Part shown: piece by piece, positions 1 through 6,986 of the stretch
How the letters are laid out: every line of letters begins with the position of its first letter
Position numbering within the stretch: the stretch's first letter is position 1
Assembly: GCA_015491995.1 (NCBI GenBank)
Contig: WGFY01000080.1
Location: 1-47,118, forward strand
DNA length: 47,118 nucleotides
Reading direction: 5' to 3'
Origin: Mesoaciditoga sp.
GTDB lineage: Bacteria; Thermotogota; Thermotogae; Mesoaciditogales; Mesoaciditogaceae
The notes under the pieces: model-generated
Told to the model about the DNA's origin: nothing
Databases searched by the model: none
The model's input: the letters and a program-made list of their open reading frames with translations, nothing else
Position numbers and translations under genes: made by a program

Positions 1-165
1 TGTGCCTGTTTCCAAAACGAAGTCCGCATGTAAATCCGTCATACGGATGTCTTTTATCTCTTCAGATAGGCATTGAACGCCATTTGTTTTTATTCCAAGA
101 AAGTCCGTTATCTGATCTGGAGATATGTGTGAAAGATACTTCATGATGATATCTTTTTCTGCCAT
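1..165 (-). CDS. Rpn-like PD-(D/E)XK nuclease/transposase, N-terminal part
   Basis: The first 55 codons of a minus-strand gene that runs off the left edge of the window. The ATG at 163-165 follows a strong GAGGGGG ribosome site, so the start is well supported. The peptide begins MAEKDIIMKYLSHISP, and the visible end reads DLHADFVLETGT. This resembles the N-terminus of Rpn/YhgA-like putative transposases, where an acidic residue followed by a short beta strand opens the PD-(D/E)XK nuclease core. The catalytic E-x-K part lies outside the window, so activity cannot be judged. The neighbouring repeats fit a mobile-element-rich spot. The family assignment rests on a short stretch and is tentative. 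Confidence 0.55.
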   Translation of the reverse strand, partial: MAEKDIIMKYLSHISPDQITDFLGIKTNGVQCLSEEIKDIRMTDLHADFVLETGT

Positions 166-221
166 GATAACCCCCTCAATTCGTTTTCAATGTTATTTTA
201 TCATATAAAGAAGTGAACTCC

Positions 222-289
222 CTTCGCCAACTGTGTTGGCACTTCCCCTTTTAGAGGCAGGATTTTTGGTACTTTACAGATCATTACGG
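222..289. repeat. Hairpin-bearing interspersed repeat, copy 1
   Basis: A 68-base unit whose second copy is at 1144-1211. It opens with a perfect stem-loop (GCCAAC-TGT-GTTGGC, 226-240), followed by a 50-base tail (240-289) that matches copy 2 at 48 of 50 positions. The design, a variable hairpin beside a conserved flank, is like REP-type elements moved by RAYT (REP-associated tyrosine) transposases. The mobilising enzyme is not in this window. Confidence 0.7.
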
Positions 290-296
290 CTCAAAA

Positions 297-324
297 GTAC
301 GGGCAATTCATGAATTGCCCCTAC
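297..324. repeat. REP-like 28-bp palindromic element, intergenic copy
   Basis: A palindrome built on GGGCAATT-CATG-AATTGCCC with GTAC and CTAC flanks. A second copy with 3 differences in 28 bases lies inside a coding sequence at 39572-39599. Stand-alone palindromes with a GTAGGGGC...GCCC pattern are familiar as dispersed REP-like sequences in bacterial genomes. The rest of the 166-605 gap shows only the other hairpin repeat and the hicB promoter. Confidence 0.65.
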
Positions 325-524
325 AGTATCTTTTAAACTTCGTCTAATTTAATTGTGAGATATCTATATTTCAAAAACAATTATCGTAAATTCATTCACC
401 TCTTTATTTTATCATTAAAAGCACTTTCTCCATCATTTTTGTCTATCGCTTCTCCGACGCATTTCTTGGAAAGGGCTGAATGTAAAAATGACTTTACCAA
501 CGCTTCTTTTAAGGTGGTAGTTAA

Positions 525-552
525 TTGATGAAATGGGTTGCTATGGTAAAAT
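525..552 (+). promoter_or_regulatory. Promoter for hicB
   Basis: A sigma-70-like pair upstream of the antitoxin gene: TTGATG at 525-530 and TAAAAT at 547-552 with a 16-base spacer. The hicB start is 54 bases downstream of the -10 box. HicB proteins commonly repress their own promoter, but no clear operator is visible here. Confidence 0.45.
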
Positions 553-605
553 GTAAATGTAGAAGTTGATGGCTTAGATCCATTGACAACGTTAGAGGTG
601 AAAAA

Positions 606-824
606 ATGAAAAGATCTTTTATTGCCTATGTTGAATATGATCCGGAAAGCAAACTTTACATTGGGTTGATTCCATCAATTCCAGGTGTTCATACTGCAGC
701 TGAAACTCTCGATGAACTAAGAGAAAAACTGAAAGAAGTAACTTCTCTTTGCCTTGAAGAAACGGGCGAGAAGGTAGAAGATGTAGAATTCATTGGCATT
801 CAAAATATTGAGGTTGAAGTGTGA
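606..824 (+). CDS. hicB: HicB-family antitoxin
   Basis: A 72-residue protein matching the compact HicB fold: YVEYDPESKLYIGLIPSIPG, then a helix with TLDELREKLKEV and an acidic tail. HicB neutralises the HicA mRNA interferase by direct binding. The start has a GAGGTG ribosome site seven bases upstream. This version ends after the partial RNase H-like fold and has no added DNA-binding domain, as in many short HicB proteins. Its partner hicA, which begins at the stop codon (GTGTGAG overlap), is broken, so this is probably an orphan antitoxin. Family call is firm; present function is uncertain. Confidence 0.8.
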   Translation: MKRSFIAYVEYDPESKLYIGLIPSIPGVHTAAETLDELREKLKEVTSLCLEETGEKVEDVEFIGIQNIEVEV

Positions 825-915
825 GCAAATTTCCATAAGTTGATGCTAAAACACTGGAAAAAGTTTTACTGAAGATAGGTTTCAAGATGTTCGCTTTCTT
901 AGACGATATAGTTGA
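821..915 (+). pseudogene. hicA: Decayed hicA toxin remnant
   Basis: Directly after hicB, overlapping its stop, a GTG opens VSKFP, then a TAA (836-838), then VDAKTLEKVLLKIGF in the same frame. This matches the start of HicA toxins (roughly SKLPxxxGKEVIKALEKAGF). After GF the similarity seems to continue only in another frame (DVRFLRRYS, ending at TGA 913-915), where HicA normally has an R-Q-x-GSH motif with the catalytic histidine. The early stop, the frameshift and the missing GSH box mean no active toxin can be made. Confidence 0.6.
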
Positions 916-1143
916 CTTTTTTTCATTATAACATTGGAATGGGGTGTACTTTGAATTGATAAAATAAAATTGACAGTTTAAAGATGGATCGAAAACTTTG
1001 GCCCCGGTGGATCAAAAATGGTTTGACTTTTTACATTAACCTCCGAGATGATTCAATTGATTCGACAACAATTCTCTCTTCTTCAGTACTTTACAACCTA
1101 TTTGAATAAGGACAACAACGAGTTTTTCAAATTTAAGAACCCT
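916..1143. other. Non-coding stretch, possible IS debris
   Basis: No credible gene. Around 985-1035 the sequence carries two GTGGATC/GATGGATC-type repeats that recall the outer ends of IS21-like elements. The similarity is remembered rather than computed and no transposase frame is intact. Confidence 0.25.
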
Positions 1144-1211
1144 CTTCGGCAGCTCTGCTGCCACTTCCACTTTTAGAAGCAGGATTTTTGGTACTTTACA
1201 GATCATTACGG
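1144..1211. repeat. Hairpin-bearing interspersed repeat, copy 2
   Basis: Second copy of the 68-base unit at 222-289. Its stem-loop is GGCAGC-TCT-GCTGCC (1148-1162). Relative to copy 1, two stem positions have changed on both arms so that pairing is kept, while the tail (1162-1211) differs at only two bases. This indicates that the RNA or single-stranded DNA hairpin is what is maintained. Confidence 0.7.
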
Positions 1212-1274
1212 TTTCAATTTGTTCGTCCACTTTAATCTCATGATTTAGAGAAAGAAACCACTTTAGATACGTAC

Positions 1275-1400
1275 AATAATGGAGAATTACCAGTGTCCGG
1301 TTATGTTGGATGGCGGATCATGTTGATCTGTATGATTCCGTTCGACCGGGATGACCTTCACCACTCGCGCGAGCGATCCGTCGATCAGCCGATTGGGTTT
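1275..1400. other. GC-shifted fragment, possible insertion-sequence remnant
   Basis: Roughly 1290-1400 is clearly more GC-rich than its surroundings (GTTCGACCGGGATGACC, CGCGCGAGCGATCC) and has GGATCA/GATC-rich blocks like those found at IS21-type termini. No open frame with a start and ribosome site covers it. It is best read as foreign debris; the exact family is not established. Confidence 0.3.
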
Positions 1401-1402
1401 TG

Positions 1403-1433
1403 TTGAATTTCATTTTGTCCAATGTGGTAAACT
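1403..1433 (+). promoter_or_regulatory. Possible promoter for the RHH-coiled-coil gene
   Basis: TTGAAT (1403-1408) and TAAACT (1428-1433) with a 19-base spacer, about 48 bases before the ATG. The spacer is long and both boxes are imperfect, so this is a moderate candidate. Confidence 0.35.
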
Positions 1434-1480
1434 AAGCACAAAAGCGTGGTTTAGCACATTTGTTTTTTGGAGGGATCAAA

Positions 1481-2344
1481 ATGGCAGATGCAACTTATTC
1501 CGTGAAATTAGATGAGGAATTGAAGCGTAAGATAACGAGTTTCGTGAAAGAGTCGGGGGTAACCGGTAAGGAATTCTTCGCCAAATTAATAGAGCGCTAC
1601 GAAATGGAAAGCAGAGAGGAAAAGTCAGAGAACTACACCCGCGAGATGAAGGAATTAGAAGGCCACCTTTTGAGAATAAGAGCTTTGTACGAGAATTTAT
1701 CCGAGGAATTCAAAATAGAGTTGGAAGCGTCGAGAGACGAAAGTCGGAAAACTTTGGAAGAAAAAGGAAAGATCGAAAGTGAATTGAGAGAAGAAATGAA
1801 GTCTCTGAACGAACGGATGAAGTCTCTCGATGATCAGGTCAAGAAAACGAAGAGGGAAAACGACGAGCTAAAAAAACAGCTTGAACGTGCAACGTCGACG
1901 AACAAAACCAACACGGATCTGATTTCAGAGTACAAAGAGAAAATAAGCACTTTGGGATCGTCGATATCCAAGCTCGAGGCCTTTGGAAAAGAGAACGAAA
2001 AACTCAAAAAAGGGCTTGAGGATACGAAAAAGTACATTGAGTCTTTGGAAAAAAAGCGCGCGGATTTGAAAGCGAAGATCGAGTCCCTTCAATCCAGTCT
2101 CTCAAATCTCAGAAAAAGCCATGGTGAAGAACTTGAAAGCCTCAAAGCAAGAATGGATTTCGAAAAGCAATCCGCGATTGCCAGAGAAAAACAAGTTTGT
2201 CAAACAAAGATAGAAAATTTGATGAATGTACATCTGAAGAAAAGTGAAGAATTTTCAGAAACTCTTAACTCTCTTTACGCACAAATAGACAAAATGCGAG
2301 ATGAAATTGCAAAATTGAAAGCAAGAAATGACAAAGAAGAGTGA
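1481..2344 (+). CDS. RHH-type N-terminus fused to a long coiled coil, unknown function
   Basis: 287 residues. The start is the ATG preceded by GGAGGGATCAAA; an in-frame TTG 21 bases upstream lies before the ribosome site and is rejected. Residues 1-45 (YSVKLDEELKRKITSFVKES, then GVTGKEFFAKLIERYE) look like a ribbon-helix-helix DNA-binding module: a short beta strand, then two helices. Residues 50-287 are nearly all charged heptad-like helix rich in E, K, L and S, expected to form a long parallel coiled coil. There are no membrane segments. It has its own likely promoter and faces no partner gene. KfrA-like plasmid proteins have a similar DNA-binding-plus-coiled-coil plan, but homology is not claimed. 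Confidence 0.75.
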   Translation: MADATYSVKLDEELKRKITSFVKESGVTGKEFFAKLIERYEMESREEKSENYTREMKELEGHLLRIRALYENLSEEFKIELEASRDESRKTLEEKGKIESELREEMKSLNERMKSLDDQVKKTKRENDELKKQLERATSTNKTNTDLISEYKEKISTLGSSISKLEAFGKENEKLKKGLEDTKKYIESLEKKRADLKAKIESLQSSLSNLRKSHGEELESLKARMDFEKQSAIAREKQVCQTKIENLMNVHLKKSEEFSETLNSLYAQIDKMRDEIAKLKARNDKEE

Positions 2345-2442
2345 ATACCGACAGAGCTTTTTAAAATTAAAATAAATGTTTAATTCCATCTTCATGAGCT
2401 TTGGAGTAAAATCCATGAGAGTTCGGAAAATGGAGGTTCTTG

Positions 2443-3828
2443 ATGGTCAAAAATCTCAGAAAGTGGTATCTTTCTTTCAGTTTTCAAGGTGCAGCATATG
2501 GGATGACGAGTCTCGTTCTGAGTTTGTTTGTCGTTACAGCCTTAAACGGGAATGTCGCCAGTTCAAGCGTTGCCATGGCGCTTTTTTCTCTTGGAAATAT
2601 ATCCGGTTCGATCTTCGTTGGCCCCTTTTTGGATAAATATCCTCGTTTCTTTAGAGTGGTCTTCATAAGTGCTCTGATGGATTCGATGATCGCGTTGATC
2701 ATGAGTTTTGTCAGCTCAATAGGAATGTATTATATGTTGGCTTTGACATTCGGCTTCTTTCTTTCTCAAATGAGCCCGGCGATCATCACCTACTTGAATA
2801 AGAAATTTGAAGAGAAGGTGTACCGAAAAGAGATAAACATTTTCAACATGTTTAACAGTATTGGTGTAACTGTTGGAATGTTTTTCGGTGGAGCATGGCT
2901 GATGCTGAAGATACCATCTTTGGGTGATAACGCGCTAAAAATGAGATGGGTTTTCATGTTAACGGCGTTGTTGTTTGGTGCTTCTGCCTTTTTTGCTGCA
3001 TTGTATCTCAACAGGGACCCAAAAGTAGGCAAACATATTTCAAGGAAATTCAGCATGAATTTACACTCACTTGCTGGCAACGTCATTTCGTTGCCACACA
3101 ACGTAATTTCTCCTTTTAAATCCTCTTATTTCAAACCTGAAACCAAGCGTTACATGATAGGACTTTTTGCCATTTTCTTTGGAGCGAACATGTTTTTCAC
3201 CCCATTTCCCATTTTTCTCAAAAATGTACTCAAAATGCCAAGCGGATACATCTTCATAATATACGCCGTGAACAGTATATTCACGAATATCTCGTATTTG
3301 TTCACAAGCCGTTTGATGAACAAATTCAGGGATATGTCAATTATGAGTACCGTGACATGGACAAGGATTTCAATGCTGTTGTTGATCGCCTTTTCGTCCC
3401 TTTATGTAAAAATAGGTTTTTGGACCACAATTCCAGCTTTCATGATAATTGGTTTCACTTGGCCCTTTTTCTACATACCAGCGACAATTCAAGCGACAGG
3501 TCTTGCCCTTCCAGAAAATAAAGGGAAGATCATGGGACTTTTCAACATGATGATCAATCTTGGAGCGATCACCGCTTCTTTCATAGCAGGTTATCTCGCA
3601 CTCAAATTTGGCTACATTTCCTCTTTTGCAATCGGAGCCATTTTCCTCTTGGTAGGTGATAGAATACTTCACAAAATAGCGGTAAACCATCCCATTCGAA
3701 AAGAATTTTTAAGTCAAAATAAAAAACGCCTGAGTGGTATAATAAAATCAAGGAAGCGAGTGAAATGGGGTTCCTCGGGATCGTTGAACTTAAAGCAAAA
3801 GTCACGAAATTCGAGCTTGGACCAATAG
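2443..3828 (+). CDS. Major facilitator superfamily transporter
   Basis: 461 residues, hydrophobic throughout with about 12 membrane spans and a basic central loop near residues 185-220, the usual MFS 6+6 arrangement. The start is the ATG seven bases after TGGAGG; a TTG one codon earlier is too close to that site. Residues near 55-70 (LGNISGSIFVGPFLDKYPR) match the G-x-x-x-D-R/K loop between spans 2 and 3. Substrate cannot be told. The C-terminal tail (about 30 residues, KRLSGIIKSRKRVK onward) is polar and overlaps the ABC pseudogene by 64 bases in a different frame, so the last part may be a read-through extension after a small indel in the A-rich run near 3720. Confidence 0.8.
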   Translation: MVKNLRKWYLSFSFQGAAYGMTSLVLSLFVVTALNGNVASSSVAMALFSLGNISGSIFVGPFLDKYPRFFRVVFISALMDSMIALIMSFVSSIGMYYMLALTFGFFLSQMSPAIITYLNKKFEEKVYRKEINIFNMFNSIGVTVGMFFGGAWLMLKIPSLGDNALKMRWVFMLTALLFGASAFFAALYLNRDPKVGKHISRKFSMNLHSLAGNVISLPHNVISPFKSSYFKPETKRYMIGLFAIFFGANMFFTPFPIFLKNVLKMPSGYIFIIYAVNSIFTNISYLFTSRLMNKFRDMSIMSTVTWTRISMLLLIAFSSLYVKIGFWTTIPAFMIIGFTWPFFYIPATIQATGLALPENKGKIMGLFNMMINLGAITASFIAGYLALKFGYISSFAIGAIFLLVGDRILHKIAVNHPIRKEFLSQNKKRLSGIIKSRKRVKWGSSGSLNLKQKSRNSSLDQ

Positions 3829-4344
3829 ATCTTTCCGTTGATAAAGGAAAGATAGTGGCCATTTCGGGGTTTTCTGGATCTGGAAAATCAACTCTTTTGA
3901 GATCCATATGTGGACTTCCATATAAGATCCCATGAGATAGATGGCGGCCTTGAAGAAAGCTTAAAAAACATGTCAAGCACTTTGCTGGAAGGACTTAAAC
4001 AAGCAACGGCTTTTGCGAGAGAAACGGTTAGGAATTTCGATATCTTGATGTTGGGCGAACCTTTCTCGAGATTGGATACGTATCAAAAGCAATTCGAGAG
4101 GGTTAAAGTGGTTAAATGCCAAGAGCTCGGATCCTCGGATAATTTTGTTCTTGCATTTAGACCAGATGCTGTTGTTGAATTTGTGAAGTTTTTCAATTCG
4201 CGACAAGATCTGTTTCATCTTGAAAAAAGCGAATGCAAGATCACCGCTTTACTTTCTCATGTGTTTTCAAGGTACGCGGAGGAAAAGGTCAAGATAGCGT
4301 TGAAAAGCGAAGACACTTGGAAATTCAAGGAGGAGAATATTTGA
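3765..4344 (+). pseudogene. Broken ABC transporter ATPase gene
   Basis: An ATG at 3765 opens a normal ABC ATPase N-terminus with an intact Walker A (SGFSGSGKST) but stops at TGA 3933-3935 after 56 codons. In a different frame from about 3940 to 4344 comes the C-terminal half: a degraded signature (LLEGLKQATAFARE where LSGGQ-x-x-x-x-ARA is expected) and a Walker B-like FDILMLGEPFSRLD in which the usual Asp before Glu is Gly. Roughly 90 residues between the two parts are absent. Deletion, frameshift and active-site loss make it non-functional. A TATAAT at 3738-3743 and an AAGGA before the ATG may be relics of its own expression signals. Confidence 0.75.
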
Positions 4345-6095
4345 ACGTACTTAAAAAACTCGTAAGCGTTTTGGATGAAGTCCGAAAACCAAGCCGCTAC
4401 ATAGGTAATGAATACAACTCGATTCACAAGAAAAATTCAGATGTGAATCTTTGTCTCGTTTTTCCGGATCTCTACGATATTGGGATGTCACATTTTGGAA
4501 TGGCCATATTGTACGATGTTGTGAACTCTTCCAATTTTGCAAGTTGTGAGCGCTCTTACCTCCCATGGGTTGATATGCAAGGCGCCATGTTGAAAAATGA
4601 TATCCCGCTTTACTCTCTTGAAAGCTACAAGCCTTTGAATGAATTCGATGTGGTGGGATTTACGCTTCAGTACGAAATGTCTTATCCAAATGTTTTGAGA
4701 GCCCTTAGGTTGTCGAACATTCCATTGCATAATTCAGATCGTTCTGAGAGCGATCCGATTGTGATCGCGGGAGGACCTTGTACGGTCAATTTTTCCCCGA
4801 TGGAGAAATTCATCGATGCGTTTCTCATCGGAGATGGGGAAGAAGCCGTGTTGGAAATGCTTGAAACGATGAGAAATGGAAAGCGCGAAGAAAAACTCAA
4901 AAACCTTTCAAAAATAGAAGGCGTTTATGTCCCAAAACATAGTAAAAGGGTTTCAAAAAGGGTTGTTAAAGAAATGCCAAGTGCACCACGAGCCCAGATC
5001 GTTCCATATACCAATATAATCCATGATAGAGGGATAGTTGAGATTCTTAGAGGATGCACCCATGGTTGTAGATTTTGCCAAGCCGGGATGATATATCGCC
5101 CTGTAAGAGAGAGAAGCGCAAATGAAGTTTATGAGATCTCTCGGGACGTTGCGAGGTTAACAGGGCACGAAGAAATCAGCTTACTTTCTTTAAGCAGCGC
5201 GGATCACACACAAATAGGAGATATGACATCTCAGCTCAAGAGCTTGAAAGAAGTTTCAATTTCCATTCCCTCCACACGAGTTGATGCACTCAGTGTAGAA
5301 GTTGCGAATGCCGTCAGCGGTGTGAGAAAAAGTGGGATTACGCTCGCTCCAGAAGCAGGGAGTCAACGTCTTAGAGATGTTATAAACAAAGGAATAAGCG
5401 AAAATCAGATCTACGAAGCTTTGGAACATGCGAAGAATTCTGGATGGAGTAGGGTAAAGCTTTATTTCATGTTGGGCCTTCCCACTGAAACGGATGAAGA
5501 TGTAATGGCAATAGGTGAAATGCTTCAAAAGGCAAAGCATATGGGATTTAAAAATGTTTCAGCAACTCTTGGAATTTTCATTCCAAAACCTCACACACCA
5601 TTTCAATTTGCGCCTCAAATTGGAATTGAAGAAGCGTACAGAAGGTACAAACTGATAGGCTGGGCCCATAAATACGCCAAGATAAACTTCACAGATCCTC
5701 AAAAATCCGTGATCGAGGGAGTGCTGTCAAGAGGTGGAAATGAAGTATCTCAAGTCATCGAAATGGCAGAAAAAAGAGATCTCATCTTTGCAGATTGGAA
5801 TGAGATGTTCAACCCGCAAGAATGGTTCAAAATATTCGACGAATGTGAAATAAAGTTGAAAGATGTTATTTCAGAAAAAGATGGAAATTACGAATTCCCC
5901 TGGGAACATGTCGATGTCGGAATTTCCAAAGGCTATTTTTGGATGGAATACCAAAGAGCCTTAAAAGGAATCTTAACACCAGATTGCAGAGAAAAATGCA
6001 CTGGTTGTGGAGTATGCCCAAATTTCAAAGTGAAGAACGTGCTGAAAGGCAAGAGAGCACCTGAAATAATACCCGCGGGTGGTGAAATGATTTGA
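4341..6095 (+). CDS. Radical SAM protein of the TIGR03960 type
   Basis: 584 residues from a TTG start with GGAGGAG eight bases upstream; the TTGA overlaps the end of the preceding pseudogene. The N-terminal third (LVFPDLYDIGMSHFGMAIL) resembles a B12-binding-like Rossmann domain. The radical SAM motif is C239-x3-C243-x2-C246 (GCTHGCRFCQ), which should hold a 4Fe-4S cluster and SAM. Four further cysteines near the C-terminus (C549, C553, C556, C559) suggest a second cluster. The family nearly always sits next to a DUF2344 gene, as here. Its substrate is unknown; a link with RNase E/G or rRNA/tRNA modification has been suggested only from gene context. Confidence 0.88.
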   Translation: MNVLKKLVSVLDEVRKPSRYIGNEYNSIHKKNSDVNLCLVFPDLYDIGMSHFGMAILYDVVNSSNFASCERSYLPWVDMQGAMLKNDIPLYSLESYKPLNEFDVVGFTLQYEMSYPNVLRALRLSNIPLHNSDRSESDPIVIAGGPCTVNFSPMEKFIDAFLIGDGEEAVLEMLETMRNGKREEKLKNLSKIEGVYVPKHSKRVSKRVVKEMPSAPRAQIVPYTNIIHDRGIVEILRGCTHGCRFCQAGMIYRPVRERSANEVYEISRDVARLTGHEEISLLSLSSADHTQIGDMTSQLKSLKEVSISIPSTRVDALSVEVANAVSGVRKSGITLAPEAGSQRLRDVINKGISENQIYEALEHAKNSGWSRVKLYFMLGLPTETDEDVMAIGEMLQKAKHMGFKNVSATLGIFIPKPHTPFQFAPQIGIEEAYRRYKLIGWAHKYAKINFTDPQKSVIEGVLSRGGNEVSQVIEMAEKRDLIFADWNEMFNPQEWFKIFDECEIKLKDVISEKDGNYEFPWEHVDVGISKGYFWMEYQRALKGILTPDCREKCTGCGVCPNFKVKNVLKGKRAPEIIPAGGEMI

Positions 6096-6619
6096 AACAA
6101 GCTGGAAAATACCTTTTTCGATACAAAAAATATGGGCTTTTGAGACATCTTTCTCATTTGGAAACCATGAAGATGATCGAGAGGCTTCTAAGGCGCACAG
6201 GTTTGAAATTCGAGCAAACTCAAGGCTTTCACCAAAGAATGAAATTATCTTTTGCCCAAGCGTTGCCAACGGGTATAATAGATCTTGCAGGACTTTTCAT
6301 TGCATCCACTTTTGAAGTGATAGATGATCCATTTGTGATAAAGGCGAATTCTTTATCACCCAATGGTTTGGAAATAGTTAGGGCTGAAAAGGTTGAAAGC
6401 TCATTCAAATTATCCAAAGCTCTTGAAGGATATGAATTCAAGATCGTTTTCTTGGAAACGCCTCCTCTGGATCTGGATGGGGAAGTTGAAGAGGTGAACG
6501 ATATATGGGTTGTGAGAACTTTCAGACCATTTAACTCCTCTGTCCCAAAAAATGGAGAGTTTGGACAATTTTTGACTGTAAGAAGTAAAGCCATTTTATC
6601 GGAGGTGCAAGTTGATTAA
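6092..6619 (+). CDS. DUF2344 radical-SAM-linked protein
   Basis: 175 residues. The TTG start overlaps the TGA of the radical SAM gene (TTTGA), preceded by GGTGGTG, so the two are translationally coupled. The sequence YRFRYKKYG-like opening, LLRHLSHLETMKMIERLLRR and the middle GFHQRMKLSFAQALPTGI match DUF2344 (TIGR03936), which in other genomes is fused to or beside TIGR03960 proteins. It is a little shorter than many members, mainly at the C-terminus. No catalytic motif is evident, and it is presumed to be a substrate-binding or partner subunit of the radical SAM enzyme (inference). Confidence 0.85.
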   Translation: MKQAGKYLFRYKKYGLLRHLSHLETMKMIERLLRRTGLKFEQTQGFHQRMKLSFAQALPTGIIDLAGLFIASTFEVIDDPFVIKANSLSPNGLEIVRAEKVESSFKLSKALEGYEFKIVFLETPPLDLDGEVEEVNDIWVVRTFRPFNSSVPKNGEFGQFLTVRSKAILSEVQVD

Positions 6620-6986
6620 AGTGCTGGTGATAGACGATTCGGATGTTTTGAGAAGAATATCCGTTTTCAACTTAAAACGGGCAAATTTTGAAGTCCACGA
6701 AGCCGTGGACGGTCTCGATGGATTGGAAAAGATGAGAGGAATAAAACCTGATGTGGTAGTTCTTGATGTCATGATGCCGAATCTTGACGGATTTGGTGTT
6801 TTAAAAGAAATGCGTGACGATCCGGAACTTTCAAAGATCAAAGTTATAATGCTAACGGCAAAAGGTGGAGATGACGATGCAGATCATGCAATGAAATTGG
6901 GAGCCAGCAAATTTTTAACCAAACCTTTCAGTCCAAAAAATTTAGTGGAGGCTGTTAATGAACTCGCAAGAGAACAGCGGGCTTAA
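6612..6986 (+). CDS. CheY-like single-domain response regulator
   Basis: 124 residues, only a receiver domain. The TTG start lies seven bases after GGAGGTG and overlaps the DUF2344 gene by eight bases. Acidic pair D8/D9, phospho-acceptor D52 (VVVLDVMMPN), T82 and K104 (FLTKPF) are all present, so it should accept phosphate from a histidine kinase. No cognate kinase is adjacent. The 3' end overlaps the SpoIIE-type phosphatase gene by 29 bases, suggesting that phosphorylation controls that phosphatase by protein-protein contact. Confidence 0.92.
   Translation: MIKVLVIDDSDVLRRISVFNLKRANFEVHEAVDGLDGLEKMRGIKPDVVVLDVMMPNLDGFGVLKEMRDDPELSKIKVIMLTAKGGDDDADHAMKLGASKFLTKPFSPKNLVEAVNELAREQRA

Noticed and set aside
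397-600. A minus-strand open stretch upstream of hicB ending near 399
   Set aside because: It contains no usable start codon or ribosome site and runs through the hicB promoter; it could be the tail of a lost gene but nothing in it is recognisable.
1036-1230. A 64-codon minus-strand frame
   Set aside because: It is made largely of the hairpin repeat. The matching frame in the other copy ends early, so the conservation is that of the repeat, not of a protein.
2376-2636. An 86-codon frame overlapping the start of the MFS gene
   Set aside because: It lies in another frame of the transporter, lacks a ribosome site and shows no domain.
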